Source: Paenibacillus tundrae (lineage in GTDB: Bacteria; Bacillota; Bacilli; Paenibacillales; Paenibacillaceae). Taken from it: a stretch of 64,000 nucleotides of DNA. Positions 1-8,225 of the stretch are shown piece by piece. A model generated the notes under the pieces. That model was not told where the DNA came from. It worked only from the letters and a program-made list of their open reading frames with translations, and made no database searches. The stretch spans positions 310,001 through 374,000 of the forward strand of contig NZ_JAUSTI010000004.1 of the NCBI RefSeq assembly GCF_030812775.1, given 5' to 3'. Position numbers and translations under genes: made by a program. Every line of letters starts with the position of its first letter. Position 1 is the first letter of the stretch.

Positions 1-1
1 G

Positions 2-457
2 GCATGGCTGGAAAGCAGCGGCACGGGTGCAAGTGCCGCTATGGGAACTTCGTCTGCTGCCGGGCAAGACTCTGCCGCAGATGCGGCGGGGTTGATCGGC
101 AGTGATGGCGGGGATGCTGCGGCGCTGGCAACGCACGACGCGGTTGAGTCCGCCGCGGATGGAGCGGCGGACGGGGTTGGCGGCAACGCTTCGCGTGCGT
201 TGCCGATGACCTCGGCCATGACCGCACAGACGGTCATGGGTGCCCGAGATTTCGCCGACCTTCGTCTCGGCGAAAAGGAACTGCAGAAGCACGCCGTATT
301 GGACGTGCTTCCGTTCCGGCTTGAGCGGGTGCTTGCTGGCGCTAGCCCGCTTGCCGCGAAAGGCCGGACGCTGCTGGTCGTTGTGTACCAGCAGCATGAA
401 GGGCAGCAGGCGCAGTATTACACGCTGTCGCTGGGAGAAGAAGCCGCTGCCATGTAG
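2..457 (+). CDS. Ala/Gly/Asp-rich protein, C-terminal part (5' end outside window)
   Basis: The frame is open from the window edge, so the start lies upstream. An internal ATG at 41 has no ribosome binding site and is unlikely to be the true start. The visible N-terminal two thirds is a low-complexity Ala/Gly/Asp linker. The last 70 residues look folded (RLGEKELQKHAVLDVLPFRL, then GRTLLVVVYQQHEGQQAQYY) and end in EEAAAM. Codon use is GC-rich, unlike the AT-rich cassettes downstream, so this is probably the chromosomal gene flanking the array. I do not recognise the family. Confidence 0.55.
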   Translation, partial: AWLESSGTGASAAMGTSSAAGQDSAADAAGLIGSDGGDAAALATHDAVESAADGAADGVGGNASRALPMTSAMTAQTVMGARDFADLRLGEKELQKHAVLDVLPFRLERVLAGASPLAAKGRTLLVVVYQQHEGQQAQYYTLSLGEEAAAM

Positions 458-473
458 GTTGCAGCGGCAGGGG

Positions 474-559
474 GAGCACCGCAATATCATTCACGCGGTG
501 CATCTTCTTTGAGGTGCTGCCCATTGGGCGCAGCACCTCACCCTTACGCGGTTTGCCAT
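474..559. repeat. Structured flanking repeat, copy 1
   Basis: Stacked inverted repeats: GCACCGC (476-482) pairs with GCGGTGC (495-501), and GAGGTGCTGC (511-520) pairs with GCAGCACCTC (530-539). A diverged copy lies at 40646-40735. The two share CACGCGGTGCA exactly, then the GAGGTGCT arm, then a CAGYACCTYACCC..TACG..TTGCCA tail. The two copies bracket the recombinase and the cassette region. There is no T-tract directly after the hairpin, so this is not a simple terminator. It could be a structured RNA, an ancestral intergenic element duplicated on insertion, or an attachment site. Confidence 0.5.
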
Positions 560-641
560 TACACCAGCCGAGTTCCGTTCTACCTTTTATAACAGCATAT
601 ATGATCCGAAAGTATCGGAAGGTCGTCTGATTCCCTAGGGG

Positions 642-668
642 AGGAAGAAGGGCCTTCCTTTTTGTTTT
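642..668 (+). terminator. Rho-independent terminator before the recombinase gene
   Basis: A 6-bp stem AGGAAG (642-647) / CTTCCT (654-659) with a 6-nt loop is followed by a T-rich tract (TTTTTGTTTTT) ending near 669. It would end transcripts coming from the left before the recombinase gene. Confidence 0.6.
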
Positions 669-669
669 T

Positions 670-683
670 CAGAACGTTAGCCC
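670..683 (+). other. R'-box-like core upstream of the recombinase
   Basis: CAGAACGTTAG (670-680) differs by one missing G from the CAGGAACGTTAG that closes the attC-like sites downstream. It gives an 8-nt box GTTAGCCC at 676-683. No L'-type arm (CGTGAA) precedes it. It may be an attI-like site, a remnant, or chance; it lies about 40 bp before the recombinase start. Confidence 0.35.
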
Positions 684-715
684 AACTTAATCCATCCAAA
701 CGAAGGAGGTTTCCT

Positions 716-1524
716 ATGAATGAACATGCTACGACCAAAGAGACGATTACGATATCAAAAGGTTCGTAATCAGATCGAACGCTTTCTGAGTAGCTGTCAA
801 ATTGAAAGTAAAGCTGTGACTACTTCAGTAGTTCAGACGTATTGTTTAGATTTACTTGAGCGAGGGATCTCCCATTCCAGTGTGAACCAGACGATCAGCG
901 CGATTCGCTTCTATTGCAAACATGTACTCCATCATCCTACAGAGATCCAGTATGTTCGTCCCAAGAAGCAGACCAAGTTGCCCCAAGTATTGTCTGAAAA
1001 AGAAGTGGCTCATTTACTCATATCCGTAACTAATCTCAAGCATAAAACGATTTTGTTTCTCACGTATTCGTCTGGTCTTCGTGTAGGTGAAGTCGTTCGT
1101 CTACGTTGTAGCGATCTGTATTGAGCGCCAGACCCTTATTGTAAGACAGGGAAAAGGTCAGAAGGATCGAAGAACGCTACTCTCCCATCTAGCTTGGAAA
1201 ATTGTGCAGGAATACATAAGCGAGTATAAACCCCAGCGATGGCTGTTTCCGGGACAATCTTCGGATCGGCATCTGACCGAGCGAAGTGTGCAAAAGGTCT
1301 TTGAGGAAGCTAGACAACACGCAGGTATTATGAAAAAGGTTAGTATTCATGTCTTACGACACTCTTTCGCCACGCATTTACTGGAAAATGGAACAGACCT
1401 GTGCTATATCCAGGAGCTGCTTGGTCACACGAGTGCACGAACAACCCAGCGATATACGCATGTGAGTACCAAGAATATTCAGCGTATTCAGAGCCCGCTG
1501 GATCGTCTTGATCTGGGAGACTGA
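716..1524 (+). pseudogene. Tyrosine recombinase next to the cassette array, frameshifted
   Basis: Site-specific tyrosine recombinase, about 268 residues when the frames are joined. The catalytic set is visible: Arg in SGLRVGEVVRL, Lys in GKGQKDR, HxxR in HVLRHSFATHL, His in ELLGHTSARTT, and the nucleophile Tyr in RYTHV. The GGAGG at 704-708 best fits the ATG at 716, whose frame (MNEHATTKETITISK) runs only to about 760 before continuity moves to another frame (VRNQIERFLSSC). A second shift near 1122 (after CSDLY) moves to the frame of RQTLIVRQGKGQKDR. An alternative start at 720 avoids the first shift. About 60 residues separate KDR from HVLRH, the spacing of XerC/D-type enzymes; the extra IntI domain of classical integron integrases is absent. 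It is transcribed towards the cassettes rather than away from them. Either a dead gene, sequencing error, or programmed frameshifting. Confidence 0.8.
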
Positions 1525-1620
1525 GTGCTGCTATAAATCTACCTTTTTCGCCAAATTCTTCTTCGCAAATACCAATGCTTGGGGTATCATATACGTAGTC
1601 AGATATCAGCCAGGACATGT

Positions 1621-1655
1621 GATATTTACGAAGTACATAAATTAGATGTTATCGG
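1621..1655 (+). other. attI-like insertion point of the first cassette
   Basis: GTTATCGG at 1648-1655 is the exact reverse complement of CCGATAAC at 2184-2191, the box that closes the first cassette, so recombination at this GTT would explain the first insertion. The preceding sequence (GATATTTACG at 1621-1630, then AAGTACATAAATTAGAT) lacks the three-arm structure of the attC-like sites. A weak likeness of GATATTTACG to AATATTCACG leaves open that this is a decayed attC rather than a true attI. Confidence 0.5.
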
Positions 1656-1704
1656 AAATTAGTATAAACAAAGTTTAAAAACATAATGTTAAAGGAAGTG
1701 AAGG

Positions 1705-2145
1705 ATGTTCTCAATCTGTTTCCAATTGGCTGGTTCAATAATTCTTGTTTGGACTTTTATCACTATCTCGCCAAGAGAAATTATTGCTTCCACGCGTGTT
1801 GTCCTTCCATATGGTAACGAGGATATTACGTCGAATAAAACTAAAGAAATAAAAACCAAATTATTTGAGAAGTATTTATCTATCACAGGAATATTGTATA
1901 TAGCGATAGGATATTTAATTCAATTGATACAATATGATGAAGTCATTAATAATTGGATTTACAATTACAATCCTATAAACAAGATTATAAAATTTCAACT
2001 TGTAAGCGCGGCTTTGTTGAATACCGTCGCACTAATTGTAATTGCGTTATTGAGTTCTTTAGTATTAAGAACAGTTATTTTCAATAAACAAAAAAATAAA
2101 AAGCAGCTTTCTCCTACAGGAGAGATAAGAATATTTGATGAATGA
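1705..2145 (+). CDS. Cassette 1: small membrane protein, unknown function
   Basis: A 146-residue protein with about three hydrophobic segments (residues 3-22, 57-75 and 98-123) and a short polar Lys-rich tail. The start ATG is preceded by AAAGGAAG (about 1692). It fills the first cassette, whose ends GTTATCGG and CCGATAAC are exact complements. I do not recognise a family; an inner-membrane location is the only supported statement. Confidence 0.65.
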   Translation: MFSICFQLAGSIILVWTFITISPREIIASTRVVLPYGNEDITSNKTKEIKTKLFEKYLSITGILYIAIGYLIQLIQYDEVINNWIYNYNPINKIIKFQLVSAALLNTVALIVIALLSSLVLRTVIFNKQKNKKQLSPTGEIRIFDE

Positions 2146-2183
2146 TTTTATGAGAAATTTGTAATAAAGGCATATACCAACAT

Positions 2184-2281
2184 CCGATAACATAATATTC
2201 ACGCTGCGGACATTCGTCCTTGGTCTGGCATTCGCCAGACACCCGACATATGTCGAGTCGTGAATACAGGAACGTTAGAAG
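2184..2281 (+). repeat. attC-like site 1 (type A)
   Basis: R'' box CCGATAAC (2184-2191), R' box GTTAGAAG (2274-2281). The outer stem TTCACG/CGTGAA holds three hairpins: GGAC-ATTC-GTCC, TCTGGC-ATTC-GCCAGA, and CCGAC-ATAT-GTCGA. The two boxes of this site do not match each other; each matches the other end of its own cassette. Confidence 0.85.
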
Positions 2282-2329
2282 AAATTGGCGCAAGTGCGTA
2301 ACGATAATTATTTTAAGGGGATGAGAATC

Positions 2330-3037
2330 ATGAAACAGATTATTGCAATGGGTGGCGGAGGCTTCTCAATGGAACCTGAGAATCCACTTTTAGATCAATA
2401 CCTTTTAAAACAATCAAAATCTAATCAGCCAAAAGTTTGTTTTATTTCAACAGCAAGTGGAGATTCTGAAGGATATATACAGCGATTTTACCAATCTTTT
2501 AAGGATCATCATTGTTTACCTTCTCACTTGCCTCTGTTCAAAAACACACCAAAGGATATTGAAGATTTCGTAATGGACAAAGATATTTTTTATGTAGGCG
2601 GAGGAAATACAAGGAATTTACTTGTACTATGGAAAGAATGGGGATTAGATCAATACTTAAGAAGAGCGTGGGAGAACGGTATAATATTAGCTGGATTAAG
2701 TGCTGGATCAATTTGTTGGTTTGAAGAAGGGGTTACGGACTCTATACCAGGAGAGCTAACTCGGTTAGAATGTCTTGGTTTACTCAAAGGAAGTAATTGT
2801 CCTCATTATGATGGGGAAGTGAATCGAAGAGAAAGTTATCATCAATTATTAAGGGACAATAGAATAAATAATGGGATAGCCATGGATGATGGAGTAGCGG
2901 TTCATTATAAGGAAGACCAGATTTTTAAAGTCATTAGTTCAAGGCCAAATGCTAAAGCTTATCAAGTAACAATCGAAAATTATCAGGTCAAAGAAGTAGA
3001 AATTAGACCAACATTTTTAGGGAATATAGAATTGTAA
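2330..3037 (+). CDS. Cassette 2: peptidase E-like (family S51) protein
   Basis: A 235-residue class I glutamine-amidotransferase-fold protein of the peptidase E/cyanophycinase group. The N-terminus KQIIAMGGGGFSME, the YVGGGNT loop, and the nucleophile elbow GLSAGSICWF (Ser near residue 124) are typical; NCPHYDGE provides a conserved His. Family members are cytoplasmic dipeptidases acting on Asp-X peptides, but the substrate here is unknown. ATG 2330 was chosen because AAGGGG (2315-2320) sits 9 nt upstream; ATG 2321 would touch that sequence. Two paralogues lie in the eroded part of the array (20322 and 31477), both damaged. Confidence 0.85.
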   Translation: MKQIIAMGGGGFSMEPENPLLDQYLLKQSKSNQPKVCFISTASGDSEGYIQRFYQSFKDHHCLPSHLPLFKNTPKDIEDFVMDKDIFYVGGGNTRNLLVLWKEWGLDQYLRRAWENGIILAGLSAGSICWFEEGVTDSIPGELTRLECLGLLKGSNCPHYDGEVNRRESYHQLLRDNRINNGIAMDDGVAVHYKEDQIFKVISSRPNAKAYQVTIENYQVKEVEIRPTFLGNIEL

Positions 3038-3062
3038 GACAGATCAGAGAAGGCGCCAACAT

Positions 3063-3160
3063 CTTCTAACATAATATTCACGCTTCGGACATTCGTCCTT
3101 GATCCGGCATTCGCCGGATACCCGACATGCGTCGGGTCGTGAATACAGGAACGTTATGTG
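3063..3160 (+). repeat. attC-like site 2 (type A)
   Basis: R'' CTTCTAAC (3063-3070) is the exact complement of GTTAGAAG that opened cassette 2; R' GTTATGTG (3153-3160). Arms 2 and 3 read TCCGGC-ATTC-GCCGGA and CCCGAC-ATGC-GTCGGG, changed on both sides relative to site 1, which supports the hairpins. Confidence 0.85.
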
Positions 3161-3197
3161 AAAGAAATGAAAAAGCTTATTAATTTGGGGTGATATC

Positions 3198-4052
3198 ATG
3201 GAGAAAGAAGAAAAACTCTCATTCATTAAAAGATTTATTGAGGAAGTAACTACTCATTTTCTTAAGGAAGAAAGTCCAATTATTATTCAAGAAGGTTATG
3301 AGAATGTACGGGATATTTTATTATTATATGCTAAGCAAACAAACTTGCTTAATGGATTAATTGTTCTGTTGGAAAATAATTATACAGAAGAATCCTATAT
3401 ACTTCTAAGATCACAAATTAATAATTACATGTTAATTGAATACTTATGTAATGATGATGCTTCTAAATCAAGATATAAAGAGTTTATAATGCAACCGCTT
3501 AAATCAGACTATAAGTTTCTGAGAGATCTGAAAAAAGCCATTGATAATGGATGGTATAGCGAAAGTGAATTTCCAGATAGGATTAATAAATTAAATAATG
3601 TAAGAAGTGAATTAAGAAGGAATGGATACGATTTAAATAATATAAGAAGTTTATCGCCTATTACTGTAGCAAACTTAGCAAGAGAAGATAAATTACAGTT
3701 TGGTATTTATATATCTTTATATAGAAAAGCTAGCAAACATGAGCATTCAGATCCGACTTCATTGGAAGTGTACCAATCACAAGTTTTAGAAGATTACTCT
3801 TCAAAGGTTTTGTTTAAGATGGATTTATCAAAATCAAATCCTGAAGATGAATTAGAAATTTTAACTATTGCAAGTGACGTGTACTTTTTAACTCTAGCAC
3901 ATTTAATAAAATATTTAACTCGAAGTCATTCCCAGTTGCTTGATAATTATGACAAAGCAAAATTGATAGAAATTGCAGCAAATGCCTCCATGCGTTATTC
4001 GTCAGTGAATAAAGAAGAGTTTATAAGAGATTTAATGAATAGGAAGGAATAG
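3198..4052 (+). CDS. Cassette 3: DUF5677-like protein
   Basis: A 284-residue, largely alpha-helical protein without signal peptide or membrane segments. The stretch IYISLYRKASKHEHSDPTSL resembles the conserved Y-x4-S..H core of DUF5677 proteins; the assignment comes from memory of that motif and is tentative. The start ATG 3198 has GGGGTGA just upstream. Family function is unknown. Cassette ends GTTATGTG/CACATAAC match exactly. Confidence 0.6.
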   Translation: MEKEEKLSFIKRFIEEVTTHFLKEESPIIIQEGYENVRDILLLYAKQTNLLNGLIVLLENNYTEESYILLRSQINNYMLIEYLCNDDASKSRYKEFIMQPLKSDYKFLRDLKKAIDNGWYSESEFPDRINKLNNVRSELRRNGYDLNNIRSLSPITVANLAREDKLQFGIYISLYRKASKHEHSDPTSLEVYQSQVLEDYSSKVLFKMDLSKSNPEDELEILTIASDVYFLTLAHLIKYLTRSHSQLLDNYDKAKLIEIAANASMRYSSVNKEEFIRDLMNRKE

Positions 4053-4081
4053 TTGCAAGTATATCAAGGGGTCATTTCCTT

Positions 4082-4179
4082 CACATAACATAATATTCAC
4101 GCTGCGGACATTCGTCCTTGGCCCAGCATTCGCTGGACACTCCACATACGTCGAGTCGTGAATACAGGAACGTTAGATG
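4082..4179 (+). repeat. attC-like site 3 (type A)
   Basis: R'' CACATAAC (4082-4089), complement of the box opening cassette 3; R' GTTAGATG (4172-4179). Arm 2 reads CCAGC-ATTC-GCTGG, a double substitution relative to CTGGC/GCCAG of site 1. Confidence 0.85.
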
Positions 4180-4205
4180 AAATAAATTTGAAAGGGACGG
4201 ATAAA

Positions 4206-5462
4206 ATGACCAATAATGGCTTTAGCTTTCCGATAATAATGGGAATTACACTTGATCAAATAGAGTTTCAACTGCCCAAAGATATTTATATTCGATATAT
4301 TAATGTCCACATGAGTGATAATGATAAGAATGTCTTGATAAAGTGGCAAGAAAGGGAAAGTATAACTGATCAAGAGTATGTTAGCTTAATCACAGATTCT
4401 TTTTATACTCCAAATCCTGAAAATATGAACAATGATAGTGTAGTTTCAGAAGGATTAGAAGGTTTATTACAAACATTTGGAGGAGATATAATTCAAACCG
4501 AAGAAGGGAATAAATTAGCTCTAATCGAAGATAAGATTCCGAAAATAAAGGCAACTGTATATGAAAATATTCTATTGAATATCTTAAAATCAGAGTATTC
4601 CATAATATTAGATGAATTATTCCCAGAATATAATGTGGATCTTAGTGAATGGAAAAGTACGTATGAAGATGATCTACAATCTCTAAATACAGCATTACGT
4701 ACAGCATACCAATTTACATTAATAGGATATATTTATGGAGAAGTAGCTGATATATATGAATCATTTATAGATTATTTTCATTGTGAATTTAGAAAACGTT
4801 CAAAATTAGTGTCGAACATATGGAATACAAGAAAAGATAATACATCTATTTCGTATTTACCAATATTCGATAACTTCAGAAATTATAATATTTCGGATTC
4901 TCATTTTATTATTCAAGTTATCAATAGTATTTTTTCTTCCGAGGATATCGTTTTAAATGATAAGGAAGAAATAGAGAACAATCTGATTAAGCAAGCTGAA
5001 GAAGCGATCACTTATATTGATAACGATTCACAAGACTTGAGTAAAGATATCTTACAGCCTGTAATTACTAAAATTGTTAATCTACATAAGGCTGAGGCAT
5101 TTTTAAATACAGCTAAAGTAAACTGTGAAAATGGGCAATATGATTCTTCAATCAATAGATGTTATTATTCTATGATGAGAGCTCTTAGAAGTCTTTTAGC
5201 ACAGTATGGATTATTAAGCAATTGGAAAATAAATAGTATGAAGCCAGATGAAACTCATCAAAAATTAGAACAAACACTTAAGCATGAAATCATAAGAAAA
5301 AGAAAGCTATTGAAGAATCAATTTTATATTGATTTTAGAGACGTAAAGGAAAAAAGGTTATTAGCTGATTACAGTGACAAATATTTAGATACAATTATAT
5401 GTATTGAATGCATATCAAAAGCTGAAAAGTTTTTTTATGAAATAAAGAAATTAATTAAGTAG
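4206..5462 (+). CDS. Cassette 4: protein with C-terminal HEPN-like domain
   Basis: A 418-residue protein. The last 120 residues look like a HEPN domain of the type found beside minimal nucleotidyltransferases: helix AEAFLNTAKVNCENGQYDSS, then INRCYYSMMRALRSLLAQYG, then the late RLLADYSDKYLD motif. The N-terminal 290 residues are acidic and unrecognised. HEPN proteins are often RNases or RNA-binding toxins in conflict systems, so a defence or toxin role is possible but not shown. ATG 4206 has AAAGGG about 9 nt upstream; the longer frame from 4158 would begin inside the recombination site. Ends GTTAGATG/CATCTAAC match exactly. Confidence 0.65.
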   Translation: MTNNGFSFPIIMGITLDQIEFQLPKDIYIRYINVHMSDNDKNVLIKWQERESITDQEYVSLITDSFYTPNPENMNNDSVVSEGLEGLLQTFGGDIIQTEEGNKLALIEDKIPKIKATVYENILLNILKSEYSIILDELFPEYNVDLSEWKSTYEDDLQSLNTALRTAYQFTLIGYIYGEVADIYESFIDYFHCEFRKRSKLVSNIWNTRKDNTSISYLPIFDNFRNYNISDSHFIIQVINSIFSSEDIVLNDKEEIENNLIKQAEEAITYIDNDSQDLSKDILQPVITKIVNLHKAEAFLNTAKVNCENGQYDSSINRCYYSMMRALRSLLAQYGLLSNWKINSMKPDETHQKLEQTLKHEIIRKRKLLKNQFYIDFRDVKEKRLLADYSDKYLDTIICIECISKAEKFFYEIKKLIK

Positions 5463-5481
5463 TCGCAAGAAGAATTTACTT

Positions 5482-5599
5482 CATCTAACATAATATTCAC
5501 GCTGTGTCTCCTCTCGGAGCCTTGGTCTGCAGATGGATTTCGGGTAGGGATTACAGCAGACAACCCCTGTGGGGTTCATGAATACAGGAACGTTAGGCG
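5482..5599 (+). repeat. attC-like site 4 (type B, longer)
   Basis: R'' CATCTAAC (5482-5489), R' GTTAGGCG (5592-5599). Type B keeps the same outer boxes, but the arms differ: CTCC-TCTC-GGAG, then a long arm closed by GTCTGC/GCAGAC, then AACCCC-TGT-GGGGTT. Confidence 0.85.
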
Positions 5600-5629
5600 A
5601 AATACTTGAAAACTAAGGAGAATCCTAAA

Positions 5630-6337
5630 ATGTATATTGAAATAGAAACAATTGAGAAGAAAGTTACTAAAATTGAATTTTCACCTCAAGTTGTATTGAA
5701 TACATGTGGAAGAATGTTTGATTTTCCAGAAATGAGTTTCGACGAATGTACACCGATTTCCCACTCAGTTAGGCTTGTATATCCTCTTGATTTAATTGAT
5801 ATCGAACTTAATGGTCCTTTAACAGAGGATATTGAGAATCAAATCAAAGCTAAATACTATGTTGAAGATAATCAAATAATAATTGCGAGTCTTGATATTA
5901 CAGAGTTTCCAGATGAATGGAGGTTGGAAATGGGGATGTCATGGTTTTATTGGCTAGATGCGTTGGATGGAGATCACGCAATAGTCGGTGAAAGAGCAAA
6001 TCAAATAGTGGAAGAGGATATTTATGAAGATCACTTTGACTATGGAAGTTTGTACTACATACAGAGAGTAGATGTTCACCCGAATTTCAGGGGAGAGAAA
6101 ATCGGAATAAAGTTGATTAACCATGCTTTCAAGTATTTATTAAGAAATGCCAATGGCATTGTCTTTTTGTTTGCAAAACCAATGCAGTCAACACTATCAA
6201 AAGCTCAAAGTAAATTTAATAGTTCCAGTAGGTTATCAAACTATTACAAGCATTGTGGATTTAAAAGAGCATCAAAAGAAAGAAGTAAAGCTATATTAAT
6301 GGAAGTCCCAGTACATGAAATTAATTATGAGAGGTAA
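5630..6337 (+). CDS. Cassette 5, gene 1: GNAT-type acetyltransferase
   Basis: A 235-residue protein whose C-terminal half carries a GNAT acetyl-CoA-binding motif: YYIQRVDVHPNFRGEKIGIK, with RGEKIG as the pyrophosphate-binding loop near residue 155. The N-terminal 100 residues do not match a family I know. ATG 5630 follows AAGGAG (5615-5620) at 9 nt and is preferred to the TTG at 5606. It shares its cassette with a minus-strand gene; a fossil attC-like site (6346) lies between them. Confidence 0.7.
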   Translation: MYIEIETIEKKVTKIEFSPQVVLNTCGRMFDFPEMSFDECTPISHSVRLVYPLDLIDIELNGPLTEDIENQIKAKYYVEDNQIIIASLDITEFPDEWRLEMGMSWFYWLDALDGDHAIVGERANQIVEEDIYEDHFDYGSLYYIQRVDVHPNFRGEKIGIKLINHAFKYLLRNANGIVFLFAKPMQSTLSKAQSKFNSSSRLSNYYKHCGFKRASKERSKAILMEVPVHEINYER

Positions 6338-6345
6338 CATGACCT

Positions 6346-6442
6346 TGTCTAACATAAATTCGCCTTTGGGTTCGGCAGTAGCTAAGAAGAAAGAAAGCGG
6401 AGTCGGCTGGGCATATCCGACTCTATTGAATAAGGTTGACTA
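6346..6442 (+). repeat. Degenerate attC-like site inside cassette 5
   Basis: TGTCTAAC-ATAA-ATTCGCC at 6346-6363 resembles the left half of a site. GGTTCGGCAGTAGCTAAGAAG resembles the variant arm of site 5, and GGTTGACTA (6434-6442) is a damaged R' region. Neither box matches the cassette ends, so the two flanking genes probably now move as one fused cassette. Confidence 0.5.
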
Positions 6443-6482
6443 ATTTTCAGAAGAAATACTTGTAAAATCAGGACATCCAATA

Positions 6483-7376
6483 TCATCGCATTTTTTTAAT
6501 GATCTCTAAATGTACTTTTCTTAGACCGCCGTTTCTTTTATGTTTTTCTTCCAGATCTTTTTGTGAATGTGCTGGTCTTAGAAGAATAGCTCTACGTGCT
6601 ACATAGCCATTACTGATGTAATAGTTAAATGTGACTAACGGTGCATTTGATCTTAAGATTATCTCAATAATTTTATATAATTTGTCGGGGTTTCTAGTAA
6701 TCATTTTAAATGAATCTGAAAAGAAGAAGGGTTGTTTTCCTTCTTCAATACGCTCAAGTATTTCATTTAAAGTATGATTAATAGTGGGATCAATGCCACT
6801 TTGAACTTCAACGAATTGCTCCGGTTTACAAGTTGATTTTGAAAGTGAAATGTTAGATTTATCAACACAATGGGCTCCAAATTTAGCGAAATTGATACAT
6901 TGACTAAGTTTTTGCATTGCATTCCAAGTAATTGGATACATCGTTTGAAGATTTTCAAAAGTATCACTTAATGGCTTTTTAATATTTTGGGATGATAAAT
7001 TGTGATTTGAAAAGAAAGTGATGGCATCCGAAGTAATTATTTTGATCTGTTCATCAGTTATAAGAGGTTTTGTAGCACCAAGACTTTTTGCAGCAGCAAT
7101 AGTACTTGAAAGATCCTCAAGAAGACTATTTCTAATACAAACAACAACAAGTGCTTTGGTATTAATATTAGCAGTAGGATTGTAGAAGGAAGCCTCCTCG
7201 ATTCCATGGAGAAGTACCGTTGAACGGAAAATTTCATCGTTCCAACGGTGAAGTATTGAACATAATCTAGAATCGATATCTACCGAAATTTTTGAGATTG
7301 TATTTGAGTTTACACCTAATTTTATGAGAATAGGAATCAAATTATGAGTTATATAATGTTCCACTAAATTACCCAA
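6483..7376 (-). CDS. Cassette 5, gene 2: unknown protein on the opposite strand
   Basis: A 297-residue protein without signal peptide or membrane segments, beginning MGNLVEHYITHNLIPILIKL and ending in a basic tail (HKRNGGLRKVHLEIIKKMR). No family recognised. It is the only well-supported minus-strand gene in the intact array, so it must have its own promoter, to the right of 7376. Its cassette starts GTTAGGCG (5592) and closes CGCCTAAC (7443), an exact match spanning both genes. Confidence 0.7.
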   Translation of the reverse strand: MGNLVEHYITHNLIPILIKLGVNSNTISKISVDIDSRLCSILHRWNDEIFRSTVLLHGIEEASFYNPTANINTKALVVVCIRNSLLEDLSSTIAAAKSLGATKPLITDEQIKIITSDAITFFSNHNLSSQNIKKPLSDTFENLQTMYPITWNAMQKLSQCINFAKFGAHCVDKSNISLSKSTCKPEQFVEVQSGIDPTINHTLNEILERIEEGKQPFFFSDSFKMITRNPDKLYKIIEIILRSNAPLVTFNYYISNGYVARRAILLRPAHSQKDLEEKHKRNGGLRKVHLEIIKKMR

Positions 7377-7442
7377 GGTAACACCTCCATATAATTATGT
7401 CTACAATAAATATATCAGAGATTTCTAGGAAGCCAAGTACTT

Positions 7443-7593
7443 CGCCTAACATAATATTCACGCATCGGGCCATTCGGCCCTCGGACCGGCAGACGCTATT
7501 AGCAGAGAAGCAGAATCAGCCGGACACATCCATCTCCCTAAGATAAGAGCTATCTAAGGGAGATGGATGTCCTGAATACCTAAACGTTATAGG
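7443..7593 (+). repeat. attC-like site 5 (variant, 151 nt)
   Basis: R'' CGCCTAAC (7443-7450), R' GTTATAGG (7586-7593). Arm 1 GGGCC-ATTC-GGCCC is present. A long hairpin CATCTCCCT/AGGGAGATG encloses AAGATAAGAGCTATCTAAG (7540-7558), the same 19-mer seen in the site at 20198. The 3' side reads CTGAATACCTAAAC-GTT instead of GTGAATACAGGAAC-GTT. Confidence 0.75.
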
Positions 7594-7646
7594 AAATCAG
7601 CGTTAGAGCATAAAGACGAAAATTCTTTAGTAAGCAGGTGAAGACT

Positions 7647-8225
7647 TTGAACATCGATTTTATTATTCTCCACGGTTCGCCTGGGAATGGAAAGACAACA
7701 TTGTCCCAGAGATTACATGAACACTTTAGGACTCCATATTTTGAATTTGGTTGGATTCCAGAATTTCGCGCTCTAGCACCTTCAGTTCAGATCACTCAAA
7801 AAGAAGAAGAACAATTAGCATTTGAGAATTTGATGTTGGTCGTAAAAAACTATAATCGTCATGGGTTTAAGCATATTATTATTACAGATCTTAATGATAT
7901 TAGAATGTTGGATATTCCTAAAGAATTTGAAGGGTATAACTATACTATTTTGACACTTTGTAGTGATCAAGATGAAGTGATTAAATATAGAATTCTAAAT
8001 AGAGATAACGGGAATAGTTACACTGATTGGGAAACTTCTATAAAAATGAACTCCCTCATTAGGGGAAGGAACAAACTCCCGAATGAATATCGAATAGTAA
8101 ATTCAAGTAGTGATGTAGAAACTACATTTCAAGAAATATTGAAAGTGTTGGAAAAGCATGTGCCATCAAGAACTAATAAAATTGATGTGAGAGAAGATGA
8201 TTTTTATAGTTATATTACCACTTGA
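7647..8225 (+). CDS. Cassette 6: P-loop NTPase/kinase-like protein
   Basis: A 192-residue protein with a clear Walker A motif near the N-terminus (LHGSPGNGKTTLSQRL) and a plausible Walker B (HIIITDLND near residue 90). The size and layout suit small AAA-like or nucleotide/shikimate-kinase-like proteins; the substrate cannot be told. TTG 7647 has AGGTG 6 nt upstream; an in-frame GTG at 7638 is the alternative start. Ends GTTATAGG/CCTATAAC match exactly. About 150 nt between the stop and the next site look non-coding. Confidence 0.7.
   Translation: MNIDFIILHGSPGNGKTTLSQRLHEHFRTPYFEFGWIPEFRALAPSVQITQKEEEQLAFENLMLVVKNYNRHGFKHIIITDLNDIRMLDIPKEFEGYNYTILTLCSDQDEVIKYRILNRDNGNSYTDWETSIKMNSLIRGRNKLPNEYRIVNSSSDVETTFQEILKVLEKHVPSRTNKIDVREDDFYSYITT

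Noticed and set aside
2184..2281. Cloverleaf-like attC sites as tRNA or small structured RNA genes
   Set aside because: There is no anticodon, T-loop or CCA end, and the boxes pair across cassettes rather than within a site, which points to recombination sites.
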